Positions 7,757 to 16,300 are shown, counted from the stretch's first letter. The stretch is DNA of 42,040 nt from Actinomadura roseirufa (GCF_900659635.1 NZ_CAACVB010000043.1:1-42040), one strand, 5' to 3'. Notes: a model not told the origin generated them from the letters alone. Translations and numbers: made by a program.

Positions 7757-9085
7757 GCCGGGCGCCTCGACCCGGACAGCCCGTACTACAGCTACCAGGG
7801 AAGCCTCGTCATGGACGGGCCGCTGGACCTCGGCAGGCTGGCGCGGGCCTGGGACCTGCTGCTCCAGGAGAACCCGCTGCTGCTCGCCCGCTTCACGGAG
7901 GAGGACGGCGAGCCGGCCCACCAGTACCCGCACTGGGACGTCCCGTTCCCGGCGGCCGAAGACCTGAGCGGCCTCCCGCCCGGCGAGCGCGCCCGCGTCC
8001 ACCGCGACCATGCCACCGCCGAGGCGGCGCGGCCGTTCGACCTCACCGGGGGACCGTCGCTACGGGCCCGGCTGTTCGCCTTCGGCGGGGGAGAGCACCG
8101 GCTGCTGGTGACCATGCACGAGATCCTGCTGGACGGCTGGGGCGCGACCGTGCTCTTCCAGCGCCTCGCCGACCTGTACGAGCGGACCGCCCGTCCCGGC
8201 GCCGCCCCCGACCCCGAACGGGCCGGGCGCTACGACCGGTACCTCGACTGGCACGCGGACCTGCTGCGGACGCCCGAGGTCGCCGAGGCCGGCGCCTACT
8301 GGCGGCGGCGCCTGGCCGGAGAGCTCCCGGTCCTCGACATCGCCGGGAACCCGCGCCCAGCACGGCCGACGTACCGGGGCGGGATCGTCGAGGCCGTCGT
8401 CGGCGCCGACGCGTCCGGGCGGCTCCGCGCCGCCGCCGCGCGCGCCGGATGCACCCCGTTCGTGCTGCTGCTCGCCGCGTACGCGCTGGCCCTGACCTAC
8501 TACGCCGACGCCGACGAGGTCGTGATCGGCGCGCCGATGGCCAACCGGGAGCGGCCCGAGCAGGCCGGCGTGCCGGCCTTCATGCTCGCGATGCTGCCGC
8601 TGCGGGTGCGGATCGACGACGGCGCGACGCTCGCGTCCTTCACCGGGACGGTCCGCGACCTCGTCCTGGACGCCTGCGCCGCGGCCGACCACCCCTTCGG
8701 ATGGACGCTGCGCCACCTCACGGCCGCCTCGCGCAGCGAGGCCGTGACCCCGGTCTTCCAAACCATGATCAACATGCTCGCCTACCCGGCGCGGGACGCG
8801 GCCGCGGACGGTGTCTCCTTCCGCTTCGTCGAGCTCGACACCGGCTTCACCAAGTACGACTGCGCCCTCTACGTCCAGCCTCACGGCCCGGACGCCCTGC
8901 TCGTCCAGTTCAGCCACCAGCGGGAACTCCTGGACACCGCCACCGCGCGCAACGTCCTGGACAGCACCCTGCTGGCCCTGCGCGCCCTGGTCGACTCGCC
9001 CGAGACCCACATCCGCGCCCTGGACCTGCTGCCCGGACCGTCGTCCGAGTCGCGGGCCCAGGCCGAGACAACGATCGGAGCATGA
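7751..9085 (+). CDS. NRPS condensation-domain protein, N-terminally truncated, altered active site
   Basis: Stand-alone condensation domain (444 aa from GTG 7751). The body is typical: RLDPDSPYYSYQGSL, PLDLGRLARAWDLLLQENPLL, FVLLLAAYALALTYYADADEVVIGAPMANRE and a terminal LDLLPG. Two oddities stand out. The first core motif (LTPxQ..W), intact in the second condensation gene at residues 36-44, is missing, and no ribosome site precedes 7751. The active-site motif reads H123-E-I-L-L-D128-G, so the second, catalytic His of HHxxxDG is Glu. The DNA codons (CAC GAG ATC CTG CTG GAC GGC) confirm it. The protein may be inactive, structural or catalyse something else. Its stop overlaps the next start (ATGA, 9082-9085), tying it to the adenylation gene. 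The frame stays open upstream to at least 7586 without ATG or GTG. Confidence 0.8.
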   Translation: MPAGRLDPDSPYYSYQGSLVMDGPLDLGRLARAWDLLLQENPLLLARFTEEDGEPAHQYPHWDVPFPAAEDLSGLPPGERARVHRDHATAEAARPFDLTGGPSLRARLFAFGGGEHRLLVTMHEILLDGWGATVLFQRLADLYERTARPGAAPDPERAGRYDRYLDWHADLLRTPEVAEAGAYWRRRLAGELPVLDIAGNPRPARPTYRGGIVEAVVGADASGRLRAAAARAGCTPFVLLLAAYALALTYYADADEVVIGAPMANRERPEQAGVPAFMLAMLPLRVRIDDGATLASFTGTVRDLVLDACAAADHPFGWTLRHLTAASRSEAVTPVFQTMINMLAYPARDAAADGVSFRFVELDTGFTKYDCALYVQPHGPDALLVQFSHQRELLDTATARNVLDSTLLALRALVDSPETHIRALDLLPGPSSESRAQAETTIGA

Positions 9086-10965
9086 GACCGATGCCGCCCA
9101 TCACCACCACCACCAGTACAGCGAGCACCAGTAAAGCGACCACCGGAACTTCGACCGAGGGCACGACCCGCCCGGAGTCGCCCTTCCTCACCCTGTTCGC
9201 CGCGCGGGTGGCCGCGGGGCCCGGGGCCCCGGCCCTGATCCACGGCGACCAGGTCACGACCTACAAGGAACTGGACCTGTGGAGCGGACGCCTCGCCGCC
9301 CTCCTCATGGACCGGGGCGTCCGCCCAGGGGGCCTCGTCGCGCTGGCCGCCGACCGGGGCCCGGCCGCGATCGCGGGTGTGCTGGCCGTGCTGAAGGCGG
9401 GCGCCGGGTTCCTCGGCCTCGACCCGGCCGTCCCGTCCCGCCGCCAGCGCCGGATGATCCAGGAGACCGCGCCGGACTGCGTCCTGGCCGAGCCCGGCCT
9501 CGACCGGTTCCCGACACTGGACGCGCCTCGGGTACGGCTCGGTCCCGTCCCGGACGGGCCGGTGGCGGACGCTCCCGCCATCGACGGTCCGGCGGACGAG
9601 GTGGACGCGGCGGACGCGTCCCGGGTCTTCCAGGTCGTCTACACCTCGGGTACGACGGGTGCCCCCAAAGGGGTGCGGGTCGGTTACGCGTCCGTCCTGA
9701 ACCGGCTGGAATGGATGTGGCGCGACCACCCCTTCCCGCAGGGCGCGGTGATGGCCTCGCACAAGTCCGTCTCCCTGGTCGCCGCGCCCTGGGAGATGCT
9801 GGGCGGCCTCCTCAAGGGGGTCCCGACGGTCGTCCTGGACCGGGACGAGGTCTTGGACCCCGCCCTGTTCGCCGACGCGATCGAACGCCAACGCATCACC
9901 CACCTGTTCCTCACCCCGCACATCATCGGCGGGCTCCTCGACGAGGTGGAACGGCGCGGGCGCCTGGCCCATCAGCCCGTCCTCGTCACCAACGGAGCCG
10001 ACGCGCTCCAGGTGGAGACCGTGCTGCGGTTCCGGCGCGCCTTCCCCGCGACCACGCTCCTGAACCTGTACGGCATGACCGAGACGTCGTCGAACGTCGC
10101 GGCCTACGACACCGCCGCGCTGGATCCGGGCGCCCGGCGGGTCCCGGTCGGGACGCCGGTGGCCGGCGCGTCGATCACCGTGCTCGACCGGTTCGGCCGC
10201 AGGCTCCCGCCCGGCGCGGCCGGTGAGGTGTGGATCTCGGGACCGCCGCTGGCGCTGGGCTACGTCGGCGCCGGGGAAGCGGGCGGCTTCACGGCCGCCG
10301 CCGACGGGACGCCCGCGTACCGCACCGGCGACCGTGGGCGGGTCCTGCCGACCGGCGACCTGGAGATCGTCGGCCGGATGGACAACCAGGTGAAGGTCCG
10401 CGGCTACCGGGTCGAGCTGGAGGAGATCGAGGCCACCCTGCGGGCCGCCCCCGGCGTCACCGGCGCCGGGGCCTGTCTCACCGGAGGACCGGACGACCCC
10501 CGTCTGACGGCGGGCGTGACGGCGGACGGCGAGATCGACCCGGCGGCCCTGCGCGCCTTCGCCCGGGACCGGCTGCCCGACTACATGGTCCCCGCCAGGG
10601 TGACCGTCCTCCCGGACCTTCCGCTCGGCCCCAACGGCAAGCTGGACCGCACCTCGCTCGGTGCCCGGCTGGCGAGCGTCCGGCAGGAGACCCGGCGGGG
10701 CTTCACCCCCGCCGACCCCGTCGAGGCCACGGTCGCCCGCGTGTGGGCGGACCTCCTCGGCGCGGCACCGGCGGACCGGGCCGACAACTTCTTCGAGTCC
10801 GCCGGGCACTCGCTCCTCGCCGTCCGGCTCGTCAACCGGCTGGAGCACGCCCTCGGCCGGCGCCTGACACTGCGCCAGATCCTCGGCTCGCCGACCTTCG
10901 CCGGCATCGTCGAACGCTGCCGGCCGGCGGTCATCGACGACGCGGGGCGGGAGGCGGCCTCATGA
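9082..10965 (+). CDS. NRPS adenylation-thiolation (A-PCP) didomain protein
   Basis: Activates a carboxylic acid as its AMP ester and loads it on its own carrier domain (627 aa). After a 30-residue Thr/Ser-rich leader come the A motifs: A3 VYTSGTTGAPKGV at 186-198, A5 NLYGMTE at 328-334, A6 GEVWISGPPLALGY, A7/A8 YRTGDRGR and VRGYRVELEEIEATL, A10 NGKLDR. The PCP motif FFESAGHSLL has the phosphopantetheine Ser at 577. The A4 region reads SLVAAPWEML, so the Asp that binds the amino group of alpha-amino acids (D235 in PheA) is Val233 here. My hand-aligned specificity code is V-A-W-F-V-N-L-S-N-K. A substrate without a free alpha-amino group, or one held differently, is therefore likely. It starts and ends with ATGA overlaps. 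Confidence 0.92.
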   Translation: MRPMPPITTTTSTASTSKATTGTSTEGTTRPESPFLTLFAARVAAGPGAPALIHGDQVTTYKELDLWSGRLAALLMDRGVRPGGLVALAADRGPAAIAGVLAVLKAGAGFLGLDPAVPSRRQRRMIQETAPDCVLAEPGLDRFPTLDAPRVRLGPVPDGPVADAPAIDGPADEVDAADASRVFQVVYTSGTTGAPKGVRVGYASVLNRLEWMWRDHPFPQGAVMASHKSVSLVAAPWEMLGGLLKGVPTVVLDRDEVLDPALFADAIERQRITHLFLTPHIIGGLLDEVERRGRLAHQPVLVTNGADALQVETVLRFRRAFPATTLLNLYGMTETSSNVAAYDTAALDPGARRVPVGTPVAGASITVLDRFGRRLPPGAAGEVWISGPPLALGYVGAGEAGGFTAAADGTPAYRTGDRGRVLPTGDLEIVGRMDNQVKVRGYRVELEEIEATLRAAPGVTGAGACLTGGPDDPRLTAGVTADGEIDPAALRAFARDRLPDYMVPARVTVLPDLPLGPNGKLDRTSLGARLASVRQETRRGFTPADPVEATVARVWADLLGAAPADRADNFFESAGHSLLAVRLVNRLEHALGRRLTLRQILGSPTFAGIVERCRPAVIDDAGREAAS

Positions 10966-12440
10966 ACCGTCCCATGCCCACGGTGCCCATCCCGGCCGAA
11001 GTGCCCACCGTGCCCGCGGCGCCCGCGCCCGCCGCCCGCCCGCCCGGCGGCGAGCCGGCGCTCCGGCTGACGCCCGGCCAGGAGCGCCGCTGGGCCGCCG
11101 CCCGCGCGGACGGCTGGCGCAGCGGCTTCATGTCACCGATCTACCGGGTGCCCGCCGGAACCGACCCGGGCCTGCTCGCCCGCGCCCTGTCCGGCGCGGT
11201 CCACCGGCACGCTCCGCTGCGCACCCGCATCACGCCCGGCCCGGACGGCGCCCCGCTGGCGACCCTCCGGACGGTGCCCGACCCCTACCCGCTGGAGGTC
11301 GTCGACCTGACCGGCCTGCCCGCCGGAGAGCGGGCGGACCGGCGCGCCCTCATCGCCGCGCGGGAACTGGCCGCCCCGGTCGACCTCGCGACCGACTGGC
11401 CGCTGCGCGCCGTCCTCGTGGCCCTGGGACCGGAGGGCCACGACCTGTACCTCACCCTGAGCCATGTCGTCGCCGACGGGTGGAGCCTGGGCGTGCTCGT
11501 CACCGAGCTGCGGGACCGCTACCGGATGCTCTCGCGCGGCGTCACCCCGCCGCGCGACCAGTGGGACGCCGTGTGGGCCGCGCACGTCGACGACTGTCAC
11601 GAGAACCCCGATCCCGGCGGCGGCCTCGGCTGGTGGCGGGCCCGGCTCGGCGGCGCGTCCTGCCGGCTGGAGCTCGGCCCGCCGTCACCGGACACGACGG
11701 GCCTGACCATCCCGTTCACCCTCCCCGCCTCGGTGAGCGATGACCTGCGGCGGACGGCCGCCGCGCTCGGAACCGGGACCACCTGCGTCGCGCTCGCGGC
11801 GGCGGCGGCCTTCCTCGCGCGGCTGACCGGCGTGCCCGAACTGCTCGTCACCGTCCCCTACGCGGGACGCCACAAGCCCGCGCACGAGCCCCTCGTCGGG
11901 CTGTTCAACAACCGCCTCCTGCTCCGCGTGCCGGCCGGCCCCGCGGCGACGCTGGAGGATCTCGCCGACCGGGCGCACGAGGCGCTCCTCGACGCGCTGG
12001 AGCACGCGGAAACGCCGTTCCAGCTGATCGAGGACGAGGTCTTCCCCGGCGACGCGGCCAGCACGACGCAGACCGCCGTGCAGATCATCCCGCGCTCGCT
12101 GTGCGACGCGCCGGCCACCGAGCCCGGCGACGTGTCGTTCCGGCTCACCGGCTTCCCGACCGCCCGCACGCGCTTCCAGTTCTGCCTGGACATCGTCGAA
12201 CCGGACGAAGGGCCTTTCAGCGGGTGGATGACCTGCCAGGCGGGCGTCCTGCCGCCGGAAACGGCCCGCGGGCTCCTGGCCGGCTACATCGCGTCCCTGC
12301 GCGAGCTGACCCGGGCCCCGGACCGTCCCGCCGGCCCGCTCCTCGCCGAGACCGAACCCGTGGTGGCCGCCGCGGGACTCACCGACCTCAACCGAGCCCG
12401 ACGGGAGGAGAACCCATGGAACGCCTCACGGTCGGCGTGA
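10962..12440 (+). CDS. NRPS condensation-domain protein (intact motif)
   Basis: Stand-alone condensation enzyme (492 aa) with a 30-residue Pro/Ala-rich N-terminus. The first core motif LTPGQERRWAA (36-46) is present. The active site reads S167-H168-V-V-A-D172-G173, so the catalytic second His and the Asp are kept. Later motifs include LTVTVPYAGR-like VTVPYAGRHKPAHEPLVGLFNNRLLLRV. It can join the acyl group on the upstream PCP to an amine, perhaps a free amino acid or amine supplied by the enzymes encoded next, because no further carrier domain is present. It starts on the ATGA at 10962 and its last 25 nt overlap the next gene, so the operon is tightly packed. Confidence 0.9.
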   Translation: MNRPMPTVPIPAEVPTVPAAPAPAARPPGGEPALRLTPGQERRWAAARADGWRSGFMSPIYRVPAGTDPGLLARALSGAVHRHAPLRTRITPGPDGAPLATLRTVPDPYPLEVVDLTGLPAGERADRRALIAARELAAPVDLATDWPLRAVLVALGPEGHDLYLTLSHVVADGWSLGVLVTELRDRYRMLSRGVTPPRDQWDAVWAAHVDDCHENPDPGGGLGWWRARLGGASCRLELGPPSPDTTGLTIPFTLPASVSDDLRRTAAALGTGTTCVALAAAAAFLARLTGVPELLVTVPYAGRHKPAHEPLVGLFNNRLLLRVPAGPAATLEDLADRAHEALLDALEHAETPFQLIEDEVFPGDAASTTQTAVQIIPRSLCDAPATEPGDVSFRLTGFPTARTRFQFCLDIVEPDEGPFSGWMTCQAGVLPPETARGLLAGYIASLRELTRAPDRPAGPLLAETEPVVAAAGLTDLNRARREENPWNASRSA

Positions 12441-13597
12441 TCGCGCGCTCGCGCAAGGAGAACGAGCGGCGGCTGCCGATCCACCCGCTGCACCTGGACC
12501 GGATCGAGGCCGCGACGCGATCGCGGATCTTCCTCGAACGCGGGTACGGGGAGCACTTCGGCGTCCCGGACGAGCGGCTGGCGCCGCACGTCGCCGGGGT
12601 GCTGCCCCGCGAGCGGCTCATCGCCGAATGCGACGTCGTCCTCAACCCCAAGCCGACGGCGCCGGACCTGGCGGAGCTGCGGAAGGGGCAGATCCTGTGG
12701 GGGTGGCCGCACAGCGTCCAGAACCCCGAGATCGTCCAGCACGCCGTGGACCGCCGGCTCACGCTGATCGCCTTCGAGGCGATGCACCACCGGCCCGCCG
12801 GGGGCGGCCCCGGCACGCACGTCTTCCACAAGAACAACGAGCTGGCGGGCTTCTGCTCGGTGCTGCACGCCCTGTCGCTCACCGGCGTCACCGGCGTCTA
12901 CGGCCGCCGGCTGCGAGCCGCCGTGATCAGCTTCGGCGCCACCGCGCGCGGCGCGATCACGGCGCTCAACGCGCACGGCGTCCACGACATCGACGTCCTG
13001 ACCCGCCGAGAGGTCACCGCGGTCGCCGCGCCGATCCACTCGGCGCGCATCGTCCACTTCGACCGCGACCCGGACCGGCCGGACCGGGCCCGGGTGTTCG
13101 CCGGCGGAGACCCGGAGCCGATGGCGGCCTTCCTCGCGCGGCACGACATCGTCGTCAACTGCGTCCTGCAGGACACCGGCGCGCCGCTGATGTTCGCCAC
13201 CGCGCGCGACCTGCCCGCCTTCGCGCCCGGCACGCTCGTCGTCGACGTCTCGCTCGACACCGGGATGGGGTTCGACTGGGCGGCGCCGACCACGTTCACC
13301 GAGCCGATGTTCACGGTCGGCGACGGCGTCCGCTACTACGGCGTCGACCACAGCGCGTCCTACCTGTGGGACTCCGCCACCCGGGAGATCAGCCGGGCGC
13401 TGCTGCCGCACCTCGGCACGGTCCTCGCCGGGCCGTCGGCATGGGACGCCGACCCGGTCATCGGCCCCGCCGTCGACGTCCGCGACGGCGTCGTCCAGAA
13501 CCCGGCCATCCTGGCCTTCCAGGACCGCTCGCCGCACTACCCGCACCCGCGCGGATCCGCCGCCCCGCTCACCGGAGCCGGAGCGGCGCGCCCATGA
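12416..13597 (+). CDS. N5-(1-carboxyethyl)-L-ornithine synthase homologue (AlaDH/PNT family)
   Basis: NAD(P)H-dependent opine-forming enzyme (393 aa). The known family member in Lactococcus reductively joins pyruvate to the side-chain amine of ornithine (or lysine). Recognisable signatures in order are RSRKENERRLPIHP, LNPKPTAPDL, GQILWGWPHSVQNPEI, LTLIAFEAM, HVFHKNNELAG, the nucleotide-binding stretch AAVISFGATARGAI, VVNCVLQDTGAPLMF, VDVSLDTGMGFDWA.PT, YYGVDHSASYLWDSATREIS and VQNPAILAFQDR. The match extends end to end, unlike ordinary alanine dehydrogenases. The ATG at 12416 has an excellent GGGAGGAG 6 nt upstream. Placed between an NRPS condensation gene and a ligase, it probably makes a carboxyethylated building block. 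The exact amine and keto acid are not determined. Confidence 0.87.
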   Translation: MERLTVGVIARSRKENERRLPIHPLHLDRIEAATRSRIFLERGYGEHFGVPDERLAPHVAGVLPRERLIAECDVVLNPKPTAPDLAELRKGQILWGWPHSVQNPEIVQHAVDRRLTLIAFEAMHHRPAGGGPGTHVFHKNNELAGFCSVLHALSLTGVTGVYGRRLRAAVISFGATARGAITALNAHGVHDIDVLTRREVTAVAAPIHSARIVHFDRDPDRPDRARVFAGGDPEPMAAFLARHDIVVNCVLQDTGAPLMFATARDLPAFAPGTLVVDVSLDTGMGFDWAAPTTFTEPMFTVGDGVRYYGVDHSASYLWDSATREISRALLPHLGTVLAGPSAWDADPVIGPAVDVRDGVVQNPAILAFQDRSPHYPHPRGSAAPLTGAGAARP

Positions 13598-14967
13598 CCG
13601 GCAGGCCCATGATCGAGGGAGACGAGCGCCCGATGACGACCGCCCTTCCAGAACAGCCGATCGGCGCCGGCGAACTCGCGCTGGCGACGGCGGAGCTCGA
13701 CCGATTCCCGCTCCCGTACGCCTTCGCGCTGTCGCAGGCGCGCATGACCGGGGCGGCCCGCCGGGCGATGGCCGGGACCTGGCGGGCCTTCGCCGAGGGC
13801 GTGGACGCGTTCGTCGCCGGGCTGGGCCGCTCGGTCCCCCGGATGGCCGAGGCGCTCCGGCTCCCCGAGCACCTCGTCCCGCTGTGGGAGGCGGCGCCCG
13901 AACAGCAGTGGGCGCTGATCGCCAGGCCCGACGTCATCGTCGACCGGGGCGCACCGAAGATCGTCGACGTCAACGCCGGGTCCACCGCGGGCCTGTTCGC
14001 CGTGAACGACCTGCTCCTGCGGACGCACCGGGACCCGCGGCTGCTGCCGTGCTTCGCGGCGGCCGAGCGCCCCAGGTTCGTCATGGGCCGCTACGCCGAC
14101 CTCCTGCGCCGCTACCTGACCCGCGAGGACGACCTGATCGCGATCTCGTTCTACGCGTGGGAGAGCGAGCAGCCGGACCATCCCGACTCCGGCCTCTGGT
14201 ACTACACGGCCCTCGCGCGCGAACTCGGCCGGCTGGGGCTCACCGCCGACCTGGTCCACGCCGAGGACCTGGAGGAGACGGCGGACGGCATCGTCGCCCA
14301 CGGCCGCAGGGTGGGCCTCGTCCTGCGGATCTTCCTGCCCGACGTCGGCCGGCCGGACGAGGTCGCCGAGTACTTCAGGATCGTCGCGGCGACCCGGCGG
14401 CGGGGCGTGACGTTCCTGACCAGCCCGTGGGGGGAGTACCTCGGCACGAAGGCGACCCTGGCCGCCCTGTCCGACGAGCGCTTCACCGACGGGCTGCCGC
14501 CGGGTCTCGCCGCGCGGCTCGGCCGGGCGATCCCCTGGACGCGCGTCCTGGAGGAGCGTCGAACGGTGTGGCGCGGCGACAGCGTGGACCTGCCCCGCTG
14601 GGCGCTGGAGAAGCGGGAGGACCTCGTGCTGAAACCGGCGCTCGGCGGGCGCGGGAAGGGCGTTCTGATCGGCCGGGAGACCGGGCCCGCGGAGTGGGCG
14701 GCCGAGATCGACGAGGCACTGGCGGACGACGGCGTCCCCTGGCTGCTCCAGGAGCTGGTGCGGCCCGACCACGAGCGGGTCGCCTACCTCGACGCCGAGG
14801 GGAGGTACACCGTGATGGACGCCCCCGCCGTCTACGGCGCGTTCGTGCTCGACGGCGAGTTCGCGGGCGCCCTGCGCAGGCACGGCCTGCACGGAGAACG
14901 CAAACTGATGATCAACGGCCCGTCCGGCGCGATCCCGTCCCCCGTCTACTGGTCCGACCGCGACTGA
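13594..14967 (+). CDS. Circularly permuted ATP-grasp-type ligase
   Basis: Probable ATP-dependent amide- or ester-forming ligase (457 aa). The central and C-terminal part carries IVDVNAGSTAGLFAVNDLL, IAISFYAWESEQPDHPD, the nucleotide-binding strand-loop LVLKPALGGRGKGVLIG (Lys near 347), PWLLQELV and a final KLMINGPSGAIPSP. This arrangement resembles the circularly permuted ATP-grasp (glutathionylspermidine-synthase-like) fold rather than D-Ala-D-Ala ligase. The start is the ATG at 13594 overlapping the preceding stop (ATGA); in-frame ATGs at 13609 and 13633 (MTTALPEQ) are alternatives. As last gene of the operon it could join the carboxyethyl amino acid to a second unit. Substrates are unknown and I recognise no close characterised relative. 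Confidence 0.75.
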   Translation: MTGRPMIEGDERPMTTALPEQPIGAGELALATAELDRFPLPYAFALSQARMTGAARRAMAGTWRAFAEGVDAFVAGLGRSVPRMAEALRLPEHLVPLWEAAPEQQWALIARPDVIVDRGAPKIVDVNAGSTAGLFAVNDLLLRTHRDPRLLPCFAAAERPRFVMGRYADLLRRYLTREDDLIAISFYAWESEQPDHPDSGLWYYTALARELGRLGLTADLVHAEDLEETADGIVAHGRRVGLVLRIFLPDVGRPDEVAEYFRIVAATRRRGVTFLTSPWGEYLGTKATLAALSDERFTDGLPPGLAARLGRAIPWTRVLEERRTVWRGDSVDLPRWALEKREDLVLKPALGGRGKGVLIGRETGPAEWAAEIDEALADDGVPWLLQELVRPDHERVAYLDAEGRYTVMDAPAVYGAFVLDGEFAGALRRHGLHGERKLMINGPSGAIPSPVYWSDRD

Positions 14968-15161
14968 CCGAATCAGAAGGCGTCAACGAACAATCCCGTC
15001 CCGCTCACCACACCTCGCCTTCCGCCGCGAGGCATCTCATGCACCCGTCACGCGCTCGTGTATTCGAGTGCCGGTCTATTCATTTCCGATCTGTCTGAGT
15101 TCGGCGAAGGAGTTCAGTTCCGTTGTCAGCCGGTCCCGCGACCCTGGATCCGTGCAGGATT

Positions 15162-15389
15162 CTATGGTGTGTTGGCATGCCTCTTTGTATCGAGGCCATA
15201 GTGCCATCCAGTTCGCGAATCTGGTGAAGACGAGAGCGGCTTGGGCTCGCCCCAGCGGGCCATCGTGGAGCGCTCGACACCGAGATGAGCGGCGAGGCTC
15301 TCCTGGGTGTGGCCGGCTTGGCGGCGGGTGCGGGCCATGGTGGGCGTCTCCCATGGGAGGCGTCCGGCTGGACGGGGGCGGATGCCCAT
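15162..15389 (-). pseudogene. Decayed XRE-type HTH regulator fragment
   Basis: The minus strand encodes RRQAGHTQESLAAHLGVERSTMARW, an almost complete Cro/C1-type helix-turn-helix of the kind found at the N-terminus of actinomycete regulators, most plausibly starting at the ATG at 15338. After ARW the reading becomes unrelated (GEPKPLSSSPDSRTG) and stops at 15162. A neighbouring frame then reads FANWMALWPRYKEACQHTIE up to a stop at 15076, which may be the displaced downstream part. I read this as a frameshifted remnant. A short functional HTH peptide cannot be excluded. Confidence 0.45.
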
Positions 15390-15932
15390 GCTGGCGCTCT
15401 TCCGTGAGATCTGGTACGGGATGCGTTAGGGGTGCCACAAGTGTGCGTCGGTCTCTCTCGGGGGCATCCCATCGGGGCGCTGCCGGACGCGCACGTGCGG
15501 CGGGGGTCGCGGGACACGGTGGGCGGCGATCGACACATGGCCCCCAGAAGGACGGCTGGAGCAACCTCCGTGTGGAGCGTGCTCCTGGCTGGGACACCCT
15601 AGGCCGTGCTGATCTGCTGGAACTCGCTGAGGACGCGGATTCCGATGCTCGTTTCAATGGACGTACTCGGTCAGCTGCGGTGAGCGCGCGGCCGGCAGAG
15701 CCCGCTTACGGGGGGAGCGGAGCCGCCGGACGACCCGATCGCCCGCGGTGCCGCCGGATGCCCCCGGCAACGTCGTCCGGGGTCGAACGCGGCGAATCAT
15801 CGGCGGCACGGTAGAGCGGAACGGCAGACCGGCGTCCAGAAACCCCTGGCTCGGACGTGAGGGTCGCGGCGATGGTTCCGCATGTCGAAAAAGGGGAGAG
15901 CGTAGCCGGTCGTGCACAGGCGCGAATGGATT

Positions 15933-15965
15933 CGGTCAGTGACGCTCGGTCAACGAATACGGTCA
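15933..15965. repeat. Three direct CGGTCA repeats
   Basis: CGGTCA occurs at 15933, 15947 and 15960, with spacings of 14 and 13 nt. Regularly spaced direct repeats upstream of a secondary-metabolite operon are typical of regulator sites, although the period differs from the 11-nt period of SARP sites. They lie about 340 nt before the efflux gene. Confidence 0.4.
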
Positions 15966-16032
15966 ATAACTGTGGGTCGATTCGAATTCTGTCCATGTAG
16001 TGTTGATCACTAAGACATGTCCGGAACGTCAG

Positions 16033-16048
16033 AGTGATTTACGTCACA
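16033..16048. promoter_or_regulatory. CRP-family operator (AGTGA-N6-TCACA)
   Basis: AGTGA, six bases, TCACA matches the cAMP-receptor-protein consensus TGTGA-N6-TCACA at nine of ten positions. It lies about 250 nt upstream of the efflux gene and may couple the second cluster to carbon state through a Crp/GlxR-type regulator. Confidence 0.45.
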
Positions 16049-16300
16049 CTGTGGTCGGGAACGATGTGTCAAGGGAAAGAGTTAATGTTGTTATGTGCGG
16101 GACTTGGTGCCTGATTGATCAGGCGCACGCCAGTGTCGGGTGGCGCTCATCCACTGTTCATTTCCGATGATCATGGGGGAGATTGATCGTCGGTATTCTC
16201 GTGGGACTCGTCCGCGAGTTCGGTGCTCGTCATTCCGTTGATGCGATGGTTTTTTCCTTTCGCATACCGCTTTGCTGGTCTTTAGGTATTTGGGGGATCG

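Larger units (their letters stand above)
14968..16300. other. 1.3-kb gene-poor spacer between the two biosynthetic clusters
   Basis: No intact gene is convincing here. Base composition drops, most clearly from 15.9 to 16.3 kb. It holds an HTH-regulator remnant (15162-15389), three CGGTCA repeats (15933-15965) and a CRP-like palindrome (16033-16048), listed separately. Open frames from 15.4 to 15.9 kb on both strands have no coherent protein character. The 250 nt before the efflux gene probably carry its promoter; I could not single out a -10/-35 pair. Confidence 0.6.

Noticed and set aside
7621..9081. Upstream open frame in phase with the adenylation gene, suggesting a larger fused protein
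   Set aside because: Its content is Arg/Pro-rich nonsense antiphase to the condensation gene, and the adenylation gene has its own ATG in a coupled ATGA overlap.
15654..15996. Minus- and plus-strand open frames before the efflux gene
   Set aside because: Amino-acid content lacks any recognisable pattern, and codon wobble bias is inconsistent with coding.
14968..16300. att-like copy of the tRNA-Val 3' end left of the second cluster
   Set aside because: Looked for the tRNA-Val tail sequence on both strands in this spacer and near 7.6 kb and found none.
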